Both the position numbers and the translations under genes were made by a program. Shown here in pieces: positions 10,732 to 21,000 of a stretch of 64,000 nt of DNA; position 1 is the stretch's first letter, and every line of letters begins with the position of its first letter. The notes under the pieces were generated by a model. It searched no databases and was not told where the DNA came from. It saw only the letters and a list, made by a program, of their open reading frames with translations. This DNA is from Capronia americana. Its lineage: Eukaryota > Ascomycota > Eurotiomycetes > Chaetothyriales > Herpotrichiellaceae. Where the stretch lies: positions 1,178,001-1,242,000 of the forward strand of contig JADWQD010000003.1 in NCBI GenBank assembly GCA_016110215.1. Reading direction: 5' to 3'.

Positions 10732-12957
10732 TCAACCCAAACACCATTGCTGACTGTCAGGTAGCATCGTTCCTGCGAATACTGATAAATTTTCGTGATC
10801 TATGGCTGGTGGCTCGAGTGTTGTCCTTGCCAGAGCTGTAGACGTCTGCCTCGAGGTTCGGAAGTCTTGTGGGTCGACAACCTCGAATGTGTTGATCGAT
10901 ACGTTCGTGACAAATCCGACAGACAAGACGTGATCTGGCGATCCTCCTTGGATCCTGACTAGGATAGCATGGTTGTCAAATGCAGCTTCGTCGTACTCAG
11001 CATGTCCAAGCCGCTTGCCTCGCTTAAGGATCAATGCAAGACAAGCAGAACCGAATCCTTCCATCTTGGTGCGTTGTGGTTTCGAACCCAATGCCAATGG
11101 TTCGGCTACAATAGCAGTCTTGCGAACATCAAACATCACATTCTCCAGGGTAGGAGCCACAAGAAACCTTGCTTCTTGCTCTATATCTTGGTCCATCAGA
11201 AGCCCTGGCGCGTGCAGCAACAGTCCCTGCTTCGAGAAGATATTCTCCATTTCGTTCTGCTCCTCTTCAGCCGCCTTCCGCTGATCGAGTCTCAAGTCCA
11301 GATTGCCCCGCAGTGTTGCCGGAGCCCATCTCCGCCCCGGGGTCTTCAATCTGGGACCAGTCCAGAACGCCATCATTGAAGGAGTTGGTCTCAACAATCG
11401 CCAAAATTGGTACATCCTGTCTTCTTCTCCTGTAAAATGCGCAATATCTTCCATTCGTAGACCCGCCAAGGTAGCCAGACAAAGCGCCTCGTCAGTGGCG
11501 TAGCTCGTTGAGCGATTGCGAACGGAAGCATGAAGGAACTGGATGAGACCGGCAGCTGGTATATGCATGCCTTCGTAATTCGCATGGCGGTAATTGATCA
11601 ACGCCCCTAACAGAGAGCTGAACTCCTCAGCAGACTTGTCGTGCCGCAAGGTATTTTCAATCTGTCCAAGGTCAACGATGCGATCAGCAAATTGAAAGTG
11701 TAGAGAGCGTGCAAGGGCACCCTCCTGTAAAGTCCAAAGTCGGGTGAGCCAAGTCGAACAAATGATATACAGAGCAATCTCTGGCACGAGAAGGGTGGAA
11801 GAGTCGACCCGCTCCAGATACGCGTCTACCACCAGGACCCTATCAGCTTCTTGATAGGTTTTTCTCAAATTCAGGATCGCTAGAGCCCGAGCCTCCGGTG
11901 GGTGCGTGGGTACGCAAAGGGTGTCAATCCAGTACGGTACAGGGCCCTCCCCGTCTGGATAGAGGTCTGCGACCATCCTACCGAGACGGGCTAGTTGACA
12001 TCGCGGGAGCGAGTTTGCGTGCGGATTACCTAGTCCATGGGACCATACGTGCGAGATTGCAACATATGTGACCGCATGTTGACTATCAAGCAATTCGATC
12101 GTACTGCGCTGATAGTAGTCGCAATTCGAAACAAGAGGCAAATGACCAGCTCGGAGGATAGCGAGGCTTTCGACCTGATCCGCCGTGGCATTGGCACAGG
12201 AGCCGTCCTGGCACACATGCTTAGTTCTGTATGTCTCGCGATCCACTTTATTCACCACACAATCCACCTCACAAGCTTGCGAATGTTGGAACTGGGGGTC
12301 CGGACGACTAATACGGGAAATCATGTATAGGCATTCCACATGCAGTGACTCCGTCAGGTACGCCACTTGTTTTGGGCACCAGCCTCGTTCGACCATAGAG
12401 GTTTCCACAAGGCCATTCGGAAGATTGTTTGAGTTACGAACTTCATTCCGGGCCAGCCTCTTGGCCAGAAACTGGAAGACGACCGCAATCAGGAGCTCTG
12501 TGGAACTCTGGGGGAGTCCTAAAATTTTGCAATTCTTCTCACGTTCGACGATCACAGCTTTCACATGCGTGAGTAGTCTGCAAATGTTTCGCCACTCTTG
12601 GTTCCATTCCGGTTCCCATGGATCTGGTCTCTCGTCGAAGAAGTAAACCGAGATCCGCCGCAGTCTTTGGGTGGATATGATGCGCTGTCCAGCAGAATTT
12701 TGCCGTATAAAACGATGCCGTTCGAAGAGAGGGCCGAAGATGGTCTCAAGTAGGCCGAAGAAGAGCCACGCCTGCAGGAGTGAGTCTATTTCGGATGCAG
12801 GCTTATTGCAACGCAGCGGGTCGACAAGGTCCGTGAGTGTAAAGCCCAGCTTTTCCGGGTAAGTCTCAAATGGGTCAGAATAAGGCATATCATCGCAGAG
12901 GTAGGGGACTTCAATGTCCGGGTATACGGTGTTCTTCATCTTGAGGATATGATCCAT
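10732..12957 (-). CDS. Heterokaryon incompatibility (HET) domain protein, intact
   Basis: Single-exon ORF of 741 aa from the ATG at 12957. The HET domain lies at about residues 297-420. Its three conserved blocks are visible: VAISHVWSHGLGNP (299-312), WIDTLCVP (343-350, family consensus WIDAxCIN) and RLWTLQEG (406-413, consensus RxWxxQE). Between them is the usual arrangement of a Leu-rich helix and an ADRVLVVDAYLE strand. The 295-residue N-terminal extension has no recognised domain and includes a Cys/His-containing stretch near 230-280. HET proteins mediate non-self recognition and programmed death after hyphal fusion in ascomycetes. That role is known for a few members and is inferred here. 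The ATG is 571 bp from the divergent DHODH start. Confidence 0.88.
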   Translation of the reverse strand: MDHILKMKNTVYPDIEVPYLCDDMPYSDPFETYPEKLGFTLTDLVDPLRCNKPASEIDSLLQAWLFFGLLETIFGPLFERHRFIRQNSAGQRIISTQRLRRISVYFFDERPDPWEPEWNQEWRNICRLLTHVKAVIVEREKNCKILGLPQSSTELLIAVVFQFLAKRLARNEVRNSNNLPNGLVETSMVERGWCPKQVAYLTESLHVECLYMISRISRPDPQFQHSQACEVDCVVNKVDRETYRTKHVCQDGSCANATADQVESLAILRAGHLPLVSNCDYYQRSTIELLDSQHAVTYVAISHVWSHGLGNPHANSLPRCQLARLGRMVADLYPDGEGPVPYWIDTLCVPTHPPEARALAILNLRKTYQEADRVLVVDAYLERVDSSTLLVPEIALYIICSTWLTRLWTLQEGALARSLHFQFADRIVDLGQIENTLRHDKSAEEFSSLLGALINYRHANYEGMHIPAAGLIQFLHASVRNRSTSYATDEALCLATLAGLRMEDIAHFTGEEDRMYQFWRLLRPTPSMMAFWTGPRLKTPGRRWAPATLRGNLDLRLDQRKAAEEEQNEMENIFSKQGLLLHAPGLLMDQDIEQEARFLVAPTLENVMFDVRKTAIVAEPLALGSKPQRTKMEGFGSACLALILKRGKRLGHAEYDEAAFDNHAILVRIQGGSPDHVLSVGFVTNVSINTFEVVDPQDFRTSRQTSTALARTTLEPPAIDHENLSVFAGTMLPDSQQWCLG

Positions 12958-13528
12958 TGTTGTGAACTGCTGAGTACTTAAATTGCGCGGGGATGGTAAT
13001 CAGGGCGATCACGGTGTCCAGTCCCAGCAATTTCCTTGACAAGTCAGGACGCGGTCATTGTCTGAAAGCAAAAAGCCAATGCGTCATAACACAAACAAGC
13101 GGTCGTCCAAGAAGGGAGAAGAAGATGCCAAAGTTCTCTTGTATCAGAGTTCGGGGACTTTGGAAGCCTCGGCCATGCCTTACTTTCGAGTTTTTGAGAG
13201 CAAGATTGATTTAATTGACATCCTTGACCAGACGGTTCGTAAGAGAGACGCCTCCCTGGGCATCATATAGTTCCAAAGTAATTCCAGACAGCAGAAAACG
13301 CGACGAGGGAGAAGTGAAAGACAACTCAGCGACACCGGAGCGGCAGGTTTGCCGAGACTAGAACCGGGCCAATCACGTCCCAGATTTTTGAAAGCCGCTT
13401 GACACCAACCCTTCAATGTTTGAACACACGCATGTTTGCTCCCTTCTCTCGACGTGTGATACCATCTCTTGACTCTCGGCGACAGGGCTGCTACTGGTAA
13501 AGCACAGTCTGTGTCGATTGCGTTGGCC
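12958..13528. promoter_or_regulatory. Shared divergent promoter region (HET gene / DHODH)
   Basis: A 571-bp gap between the minus-strand HET start at 12957 and the plus-strand DHODH start at 13529. No long ORF fits. No binding motif was singled out. The regulatory assignment rests only on the head-to-head arrangement. Confidence 0.4.
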
Positions 13529-15487
13529 ATGATTCTCCTCAGCGGCAGGCAGGGCACTGCGAGACGGCTCCTGAGAAGTCTGGAAGCTCGAAGTCCACCT
13601 CGACCATCACCTTACCTGTCGAGAACAGCCATACCCTCACTCTCCAAACGCCCTCAGGCCTCTCTTAGTTTCGCCTTCAGCCACTCCCGCAGCTCCAACA
13701 AAGTATTCAAGCGGCATGCCTCCACATCTGCAGAACCCCCCCCGAAACCATCACGGCTGGTTGATTTTCTCGTGGGTGCTACTCTTGTGCTTGGGGCCGG
13801 CATCGTCTACTTCTACATTACGGACACCCGCGCAAGTGCACACCGCTACATCGTGATTCCGACCCTAAGGTTATTCTATCCTGACCCAGAAGACGCTCAC
13901 CATGCCGGCAATCACATTCTCAAAGCACTCTGGGACTTTGGACTCCATCCTCGCGAACGAGGCGATTCTGACGCGGACAAGGACCTTGAGGTCGAGGTCT
14001 TTGGGCAGCTTCTCCGAAATCCGATTGCTACCTCCGCCGGCATAGATAAGCAAGCCGAGATCCCAGACGCGCTTTTTGAAATTGGCCCTGCCATCATCGA
14101 GATCGGAGGCACTACCCCAATGCCACAAGAGGGCAATGAGAAGCCTCGAGTGTTTCGATTGACCTCACAGCAAGCCATGATTAACCGATATGGGTTGAAC
14201 TCTGAAGGCGCCGACTATGTTGCAATGAAACTGCGAAACAGGGTCAGGAAATTTGCGCACTCACTGGGACTCGGTCAAGACGAGATCGCCGAGAAGGCGG
14301 TGCTGGACGGCATCGCAGGCGTGCCTCCCGGAAGCCTGACCCCAGGTAAACTCCTTGCTGTTAATATTGCCAAAAACAAGTTCACACCAGAAACCGACGT
14401 GGAGGCGGTGACGAACGACTATGTCTACTGTGTTGAGGCCCTCGGCCCGTATGCCGACATTCTGGTCGTCAATGTTTCCAGCCCGAATACCCCGGGTCTT
14501 CGGTCGCTGCAAGAAGGAGACAAGCTTAAGAGAATTTTGAGTGGAGTGGTCGAAGCAGCCCATAAGGTGGAAAGGCGGACACGGCCTTTTGTCATGGTCA
14601 AAGTCAGTCCGGACGAGGATTCGGATGAACAGATTGCTGGGATATGTGACGCTGTCTGGGCTAGCGGAGTGGATGGAGTGGTAGTTGGGAATACCACAAA
14701 CCGCAGACCCGAGCCGCTGGCTCACTTCAAAGGCTTTTCACCTGTGGAGCAGCAAAATATGCTTGAGAGAGGCGGGTTTTCCGGACCTCACCTTTTCGAA
14801 CGAGTCACTGCTCTAGTGAAGAAATACAGGAGACATCTGGCAGAGAAACCTCCCTCCGTCCAAACAGCAGATTCGCCAACTGCCAGGAAGGGGGCGTTGG
14901 AAGCTGAAGCGGATGCCATCAAAGCCAGCCTTGCGGCCGGAACTACACGTACGGATGCCGAGCCTTTGCCAGGGGCAGATTCCAACAAGGTCACTGCGTC
15001 TGTGGACAGCGGTGTTGTTCCGGTCAATGGCATGATCCAGGACGGTGCCTCAGCCGAACAACCGCTAATCAACCTCCCGACCGACCGCCTTTTCGACAAA
15101 TCGCCAGCAGGAGATGATAGTCCGCAGGTCGAAGAGATACCTGCCCCTGACCCGGATGTGCGTGATGCCGTAGAGAGGCGGCAGCTCAGGTCCATTCAAG
15201 AGGCCATTGAACGGCTTCCCCCCAGGGCACAGCGTGATGCTCTCGAGCGCCTTAAATCTCCTCCGCCACAACTGGGTCTCCTTGATCAGCCCAAAGTCAT
15301 ATTTGCGACCGGAGGTATCACTAACGGCAGACAAGCGCTTGAAGTGCTCAACGCAGGTGCGAATGTGGCAATGGTATATACTGCCTTGGTCTACGGAGGT
15401 GTCGGCACCATCTCACGAATAAAGGACGAGATGCGTGAGGAGATGAAAAGACAGGCCCAAGAAAAGCGGACGGCGGTCTCACGATAA
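13529..15487 (+). CDS. Dihydroorotate dehydrogenase, class 2, mitochondrial
   Basis: 652 aa from the ATG at 13529; the longer in-frame opening at 13469 begins with TTG. It oxidises dihydroorotate to orotate, the fourth step of pyrimidine synthesis, passing electrons to ubiquinone at the mitochondrial inner membrane. It shows an Arg/Ser-rich presequence, one membrane helix (VDFLVGATLVLGAGIVYFYI) and the class 2 barrel. The barrel includes NPIATSAGIDKQAE, EIGGTTPMPQEGN, the substrate/catalytic-serine block NVSSPNTPGLRSLQ, MVKVSPD and the FMN-phosphate end IFATGGITNGRQALEVLNAGA plus AMVYTALVYGG. About 148 residues of low-complexity, acidic/Ala-rich sequence (nt 14846-15288) are inserted between GPHLFERVTALVKKYR and the last FMN-binding strand. 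Filamentous fungal enzymes often carry an insert here; its function is unknown to me. The single exon has no breaks. Confidence 0.95.
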   Translation: MILLSGRQGTARRLLRSLEARSPPRPSPYLSRTAIPSLSKRPQASLSFAFSHSRSSNKVFKRHASTSAEPPPKPSRLVDFLVGATLVLGAGIVYFYITDTRASAHRYIVIPTLRLFYPDPEDAHHAGNHILKALWDFGLHPRERGDSDADKDLEVEVFGQLLRNPIATSAGIDKQAEIPDALFEIGPAIIEIGGTTPMPQEGNEKPRVFRLTSQQAMINRYGLNSEGADYVAMKLRNRVRKFAHSLGLGQDEIAEKAVLDGIAGVPPGSLTPGKLLAVNIAKNKFTPETDVEAVTNDYVYCVEALGPYADILVVNVSSPNTPGLRSLQEGDKLKRILSGVVEAAHKVERRTRPFVMVKVSPDEDSDEQIAGICDAVWASGVDGVVVGNTTNRRPEPLAHFKGFSPVEQQNMLERGGFSGPHLFERVTALVKKYRRHLAEKPPSVQTADSPTARKGALEAEADAIKASLAAGTTRTDAEPLPGADSNKVTASVDSGVVPVNGMIQDGASAEQPLINLPTDRLFDKSPAGDDSPQVEEIPAPDPDVRDAVERRQLRSIQEAIERLPPRAQRDALERLKSPPPQLGLLDQPKVIFATGGITNGRQALEVLNAGANVAMVYTALVYGGVGTISRIKDEMREEMKRQAQEKRTAVSR

Positions 15488-15513
15488 AACTAGGCGTTGT
15501 ATCATACCGTATA

Positions 15514-16128
15514 TCAGCAACCTGGCCGCTGCAGTTCCAGTGTGATCTCGTTGACAGTCGCACCGTTGTGCTCGATGGTTTCCCACGAGACCGGACGGAA
15601 ACCTGCATTGGCCAGAATCCGGGCACTTGCAACGTTCTTCTCGTCAATGACCGCCTTCAGTACCTCAGGAACATATACAACATAGTTATTGGTGTCTGAA
15701 TCCGAGTTCGCATCCTCGATCGCCATATCCTTTGTCGGCAATTCCCACCACGCCTGAAGCCAGCGCTTGAACGCCTCAGTCGCATAACCCATCCCCCAGT
15801 ATTCAGTCCGGAACATATAACCACATTCAGGTGGCTCAGAGATGTGACAGCCCAACACTCCAATGACTGTTCCGGGCCTCGACAGTTCCTCGATCGCAAA
15901 GTTGAAGGTGGTAGCGTCGTTTGGCGGCAGAGATCTATTCATCCAAATTTGAGTCGCCTCCCTGTCGACATCAACCTTCCCTGTACTTGTCCACTTCATG
16001 ACTTCAATCTGAGTACGGAGTATGTGGAAGTCTTCCAGGTCTGACTGTTGTATAGGTCGCATGAGAAGGCGAGCCGTGGTCATGGGCAATGCAGGCACGG
16101 GGAAAATGGGACGCGTGGTTTTCTTCAT
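15514..16128 (-). CDS. GNAT-family N-acetyltransferase (RimJ/RimL-like)
   Basis: 204 aa, single exon. The opening TTARLLMRPIQQSDLEDFHILRT is the classic RimJ/RimL-type start. It is followed by a central strand (TVIGVLGCHI), then GYMFRTEYWGMGYATEAFKRWL, where the acetyl-CoA-binding WGxGYATEA motif (family Q/RxxGxG/A) is visible. The end is NVASARILANAGFRPV and a last strand with ITLELQRP. These enzymes transfer acetyl from acetyl-CoA to an amine. The substrate cannot be read from sequence. A 25-residue acidic segment (AIEDANSDSDTNNY) interrupts the helix before NVASAR. It converges tail to tail with DHODH, with only 26 bp between stops. Confidence 0.88.
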   Translation of the reverse strand: MKKTTRPIFPVPALPMTTARLLMRPIQQSDLEDFHILRTQIEVMKWTSTGKVDVDREATQIWMNRSLPPNDATTFNFAIEELSRPGTVIGVLGCHISEPPECGYMFRTEYWGMGYATEAFKRWLQAWWELPTKDMAIEDANSDSDTNNYVVYVPEVLKAVIDEKNVASARILANAGFRPVSWETIEHNGATVNEITLELQRPGC

Positions 16129-16520
16129 AGTGGGCTAAAAAAACTGGGCCAAGGAAAAGCTTTTGACAATAAAGTGATGGCCGAGCAATGAGGATGGGAA
16201 AATCATGCTTTATGTGCCGGTACGCCTCATCGAGTAACCAAATACCATCAGTCTGAGTGTTACATGTGCCCGCCTTCCCAGAGGCTGTTTGGTGACTCAA
16301 CTTCTCGAAGCCAGCGCCTCCAATTGTGACATTGTTGGCGTGCTAGACCCCAGTCAGGAAGCAGGCTCTTCCAACCAATAGCCGAGCTGCACGCTAAGAC
16401 CTTGGCACCCGGTTAACTTGCCTTTGGTATGGAAGTCTCGACATTTTTTTGTCCGCCGCAACTTGCGACCGCCACGATTATTCCCCCTCGATCGTGGTTT
16501 CGGCGCAGCACACCGACAAG
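16129..16520. promoter_or_regulatory. Divergent promoter region (GNAT gene / NOG1)
   Basis: A 392-bp head-to-head gap between the ATGs at 16128 (minus) and 16521 (plus). It contains no convincing ORF and no motif I can name. Confidence 0.4.
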
Positions 16521-18558
16521 ATGAAGACCACGTGGAAAGATATTGCACCCGTGCCTACATCTCAAGAGTTCATTGACATTGTGCTCAGTCGGACACAGCG
16601 GCGGCTTCCGACCCAGATCCGTGCAGGCTTCAAAATCAGCAGAATAAGAGGTGAGAGTCTCTCGAGCGGCATCGTGACATTGTGGTTGACGAGATCGTGC
16701 AGGCTTCTACACTCGAAAAGTCAAGTTCACCTCTGAGACCTTCTCCGAGAAGCTGCAGGCAATCCTCGACGGGTTTCCTCGGCTACAGGACATTCACCCC
16801 TTCCACAAAGATCTGCTCAATACCCTCTACGATGCCGACCACTTCAAGATCGCTCTGGGCACGTTGTCGACTGCCAAACGACTCATTGAGACGGTGGCGA
16901 GAGACTATGTCCGACTTTTGAAATATGCACAGTCCCTGTTTCAATGCAAGTCTCTCAAGCGGGCGGCTTTGGGCCGCATGGCCACAATCTGTAAAAGACT
17001 GAAAGATCCGTTGGTATACCTCGAGCAAGTGCGACAACACCTTGGGCGTCTCCCCAGCATAGATCCCAACACCCGGACCCTCTTGATCTGTGGATATCCC
17101 AACGTAGGAAAGTCCAGCTTCTTGAAGTCGATAACCCGAGCCGATGTCGATGTTCAACCCTACGCTTTCACCACGAAATCGCTTTTCGTGGGACACTTCG
17201 ATTACAAATACTTACGGTTCCAAGCCATTGACACACCCGGAATCTTGGATCACCCGCTGGAGGAGATGAACACAATTGAGATGCAGTCCATCACGGCGAT
17301 CGCACATTTAAGATCGGCCATTCTGTACTTCATGGACTTGTCCGAACAGTGCGGGTACACCGTACAAGCACAGATGGCCCTCTTCACCTCTATCAAGCCT
17401 CTATTCGCTAACAAACTTGTGTTCATTGTGGTGAACAAGACCGATGTCATGAAGCCCGAGGACCTGGACGCCGAAACGCAGCAGCAGTTGAAGGACCTTT
17501 TGACCCAGAACTCAAACACAGAGCTTCTGCAGTTGTCTTGTGTGACTAGTGAGGGGGTTCAGGAGGTGAAGAACGCAGTGTGTGATCGGCTGATCGCGGA
17601 TCGGGTAGCAGCCAAACTGAAGGCAGGTCAAGCATCGCAATCAGTAACTTCTGATGCTCCAACGGGACGCCTTGGTGATCTTCTCGCTCGGATACACGTA
17701 GCAAGGCCACTGGAAGGCTCTGTCAGCGAAACTTACATCCCCGAAGCCGTCCTGAAGGGCACGCACAAGAAATACGACAAAGAAGACCCGGAAAGGAGGA
17801 GGCTCGCGCGCGATGTCGAAGAGCAAAATGGAGGTGCTGGTGTCTACAACATCAATCTCCGAGAATTTTACGACCTTGCGGACCCGGAGTGGAACAACGA
17901 TCGGGTTCCTGAATTCTTCCAGGGCAAGAATATTGCCGATTACGTCGACCCAGACATCGAGCAGAAACTGGCCGAGCTTGAAGCAGAGGAGGAAAGACTG
18001 ACGACAGAAGGATACTATGATGAGAGCGAAGACATGGAAGACGAAGATGACGCCGAGATTCGCATGAAAGCCAACCTTATCCGCAACAAGAAAACGCTCA
18101 TGATGAACGAGGCGCGCATGAAGAAGAGTCTGAAGAACAAAGCTCAAATACCCCGGGCAAAGAAGACCCGCACGCTCGGGCAGATGGAGAAGCATTTCAA
18201 CTCCATCGGCTTGGATGCATCTGCGCCTACCGACCGAGCAAGAGCACAGATTCGCAATGCCAAACCGGCTTCAGAAGCTGGTGGTGAGCAGATGGATCTT
18301 GATGACCCGTCTGCAAGGCTTGCGAAGTCTCTCTCTAGAACACCAAAGACAAACAGGCTCACCGATGGACTTGGCATGAGCGCCACGGGCATCACTGATC
18401 CGGTGAAGCGAGACAAGGCGGCACGTATGGCGAAGCTGAGCCAACGGAAGATGAATCGCATGGCCAGGCAGGGCGAGGCAGACAGGCACGAAACTGCATC
18501 TCTGCCTGCGCATCTGCTCAAGGGCAAGAGGAAGATGGGCAGCACCCGCTCAAGATAA
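16521..18558 (+). CDS. NOG1: Nucleolar GTP-binding protein 1 (60S ribosome assembly GTPase)
   Basis: Exons 16521-16650 and 16703-18558 flank a 52-nt intron (GTGAGA...TCGTGCAG) and give 661 aa. The spliced start reads MKTTWKDIAPVPTSQEF and, across the junction, SRIRGFYTRKVKFT, matching the conserved Nog1 N-terminus. GTPase motifs: G1 GYPNVGKSS near residue 173, G3 DTPG near 219, G4 NKTD near 287. The NOGCT region follows, with NLREFYDLADPEWNNDRVPEF and IADYVDPDIEQKLAELEAEE, then a basic Lys/Arg-rich nuclear/nucleolar tail. Nog1 joins late nucleolar pre-60S particles and its C-terminus threads the peptide exit tunnel. This is family knowledge; the sequence looks fully functional. Single-copy housekeeping gene. 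Confidence 0.96.
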
Positions 18559-19573
18559 GCTGGTCGAAGGTAGTCCCACGGTTTGACGACGTCATGTCCA
18601 TGCATTCTCTGGGAGTTGATGTAGTACTGTGGCTCGGATTCTCGGTTAGACGATCGGCCAGGGCATGAGAAAGCCTTGCTGTACTGAAGTGCAGGTCGAA
18701 AAGTTTCATGATACCAAAGGGTGCTTAGACGACTGAAATCTTTCGTTCATTCCTCTGAGTCCTGCTTCGAAATCAGGTCACGGCCTTTCAATACTAATCT
18801 TGATGCAGGAGATTTGTCTGCATATACGCTGGGCAGTTGGCCGCCAATTGCCCGGTCTGGACACCGCCGGCTGCTTTATGCCCAGCTCGTCAAGCACGAA
18901 TAGCTCGCCGTGCATCATCGTATCATCGCTTTCCGCATTGCCCCTGCATAAATTGCAAACCAAACTTGAGGCACTCATTTTCTTACCAATCTCACGGTGT
19001 CAGACAATCGTGCCACGGTGGCCGTAGAAGTCCTCTCTCGTCTAGGTATCGACTCTTACTTGACTGGACTCTCTGGTGGATGTGCTCGCCCGTACAGGCC
19101 TCAATACCCGTTTTGTCATCAACCTGGAGTGGATTGACCCCGATTGGGCGGAGTCTGCCGACTCGGCCCTGCTATTGTCCCTTCCTCTTCTTTCCTTTTG
19201 TCACTGAGTGTCGCTTGCTCAAGAGCCAAGTGCACCATCGGGGTTTTCAATCGGCCGTTTTCTTGCCGACCTCTGCACCTTCGGCCTAAAATGGCCGTTA
19301 GGACCTCAGCCACGACTGATCCTTATTTGACGCCTGAGAAGGAGACGTCTATGCGAATTACTAAGCTGCCTGAACTCAGGCCATGTGAATCGGGCATCAG
19401 CAGTTTCGTTGTGGTGTCTCGTCTCTGCTGAATGGATTGCGTGATGGTGGATGGTATTTAAGATGCCGAGGCGCCCTGCTGGACAGGTGAGCTGAAGCTA
19501 TCAGTTTTCGAACCGTCTTCCTGCCTATTCAACTCCCTCTCACTCCTCAACAGACATCAACAAGTCAAGCACC
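18559..19573. other. Intergenic, includes promoter of the reductase gene
   Basis: About 1 kb without a supported gene. Overlapping short ORFs near 18800-19430 show no domain. A TATTTAA box at 19455-19461 lies about 115 bp before the next ATG and is a plausible core promoter element. Confidence 0.5.
19455..19461 (+). promoter_or_regulatory. Possible TATA-like box
   Basis: TATTTAA about 115 bp upstream of the ATG at 19574, which itself sits in a good fungal context (CACCATGG). Assignment is by position only. Confidence 0.35.
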
Positions 19574-20635
19574 ATGGCTCCTCAAACTCAGAAAGCCCTG
19601 GTCGTCACCGAAGTCGGCAAGCCTCTCACCCTTACCACTGATCGAGCCATCCCTCAACCTGGCGCAGGACAAGTCCTCATCCATGTGACCGTTGCTGGTC
19701 CAAATCCCCACGACCAGAAGGCCCGTGATGGAGGCCTTTTCATTGCCGAGAGTCTTCCTGCCGTCCTCACCAATGATGTCGTCGGTGAGGTCGTGACTTT
19801 GGGCCCTGGTGTGACCAAGTACGCAGTGGGCGACCACATCGTCGGCCAAGCCACATTTGACAAGACCTTTACGCAGTCGGGACTCCAGGAGTACGCTGTC
19901 CTTGACGTTGAGCACTCTGCGAAGATCCCCGAGGGATTCACCGACGATGATGGCGCTACACTTCCAACCAATGTCATTGCCCCCTTGGTCGCCCTTTTCG
20001 ATGCGGATACGCTCGGTATCCCTGCTCCATGGACTGATGCCGCCAAGAACTTTGATTTCAAGGGCACAACGCTCCTTGTTGTGGGTGGAGGAAGCAACTG
20101 CGGCAGACTGGGTGTACAGCTCGCCGCAATAGCCGGCATCGGGCGCATCGTTGTCGTTGGCGGCGACGAGGCCGAGTTGAAGTCATATGGAGCCACAGAT
20201 GTGATTGACCGTCATGGCTCACCAGAGGAAGTCACTAAACGCATCCGAGATGTCGTCGGAGACGACCTCATCTATGCGTACGATGCAATAAACCCACCAG
20301 CTACCCAGACCATCGCCATCAACGCACTGTCGTCCACAAAGAAAGGCAAGCTTGCGCGCTTGTTGCGTACCGGGCCATTCGATGAATCCAAAGTCCATCC
20401 CAAAAAGGAAGGTTATGAAGTCAAGAATGTCTTTGGCAGTTCGCAGGTGCGGGCGGATTTGTGTAAGCCATTCTGGGAGCATCTACCACAGTACTTGAAG
20501 GAAGGAAAACTGAAGCCGACCAAGTATGAGGTGGTCAGCTTGAAGGGATGGGAAGCTGAAAAGGTCAATGAGGTGTTGGATCGCTACCGGGACGGGAAGA
20601 AGGTTGTGAAGACTCACTTCCATCTACTAGAGTAG
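19574..20635 (+). CDS. Zinc-independent medium-chain dehydrogenase/reductase (enoyl-reductase type)
   Basis: 353 aa, single exon, ATG in CACCATGG. The GroES-like N-terminal half contains KALVVTEVGKPLTL, VLIHVTVAGPNPHDQKARDGG and the TNDVVGEVVTLGPGVTKYAVGDHIVG block. The Rossmann half carries LLVVGGGSNCGRLGVQLAA, a GxGxxG-like NAD(P) loop, and later YDAINPP. The catalytic Cys/His zinc ligands and structural-zinc cysteine set of true alcohol dehydrogenases are absent, so it belongs with trans-acting enoyl reductase/ToxD-like or quinone-oxidoreductase-type enzymes. No polyketide synthase lies nearby, so a role in secondary metabolism is not supported by context. The substrate is unknown. Confidence 0.88.
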   Translation: MAPQTQKALVVTEVGKPLTLTTDRAIPQPGAGQVLIHVTVAGPNPHDQKARDGGLFIAESLPAVLTNDVVGEVVTLGPGVTKYAVGDHIVGQATFDKTFTQSGLQEYAVLDVEHSAKIPEGFTDDDGATLPTNVIAPLVALFDADTLGIPAPWTDAAKNFDFKGTTLLVVGGGSNCGRLGVQLAAIAGIGRIVVVGGDEAELKSYGATDVIDRHGSPEEVTKRIRDVVGDDLIYAYDAINPPATQTIAINALSSTKKGKLARLLRTGPFDESKVHPKKEGYEVKNVFGSSQVRADLCKPFWEHLPQYLKEGKLKPTKYEVVSLKGWEAEKVNEVLDRYRDGKKVVKTHFHLLE

Positions 20636-21000
20636 GTCATCAGAGCAACGGCCTTGACAACCTGCACAATTCTTGTTGGAGTGTACCGAGGACGTGTACG
20701 TGTGCGCATTGTCACTGGCATCGGTGCGCCTATTGAACCCTTTCACACTTCTTCATATACGCCGTCGTATTCACTGCCTTTCACACGTCTTCACATTCAC
20801 TTACCCTACTGCTTCCACTGCCTCCCATTAATAAACCTCCATATGTCGCGGCTTGTCTCGCACTTACCTCCCTGTACGATAGATGTTTTCCAACCGTCTG
20901 CCGCGCACTTATTGTCGATCGACCGCACCCTCGTCTTTGACGGGGGCCTTTGCCTAGTTACTTGAAAATATCGCGAACTTGGCTACCGGCGGGTGAAACA
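20636..21000. other. Intergenic, pyrimidine-rich leader of the next gene
   Basis: 365 bp with CT-rich stretches typical of fungal 5' regions. An ORF at 20654-20965 has no domain and is not called. Confidence 0.4.

Noticed and set aside
13469..13528. N-terminal extension of DHODH by 20 residues
   Set aside because: It would start at TTG. The ATG at 13529 gives a normal mitochondrial presequence.
19574..20635. Secondary-metabolite cluster around the enoyl-reductase-like gene
   Set aside because: No polyketide synthase, NRPS, P450 or transporter lies nearby; neighbours are NOG1 and an unrelated hypothetical gene.
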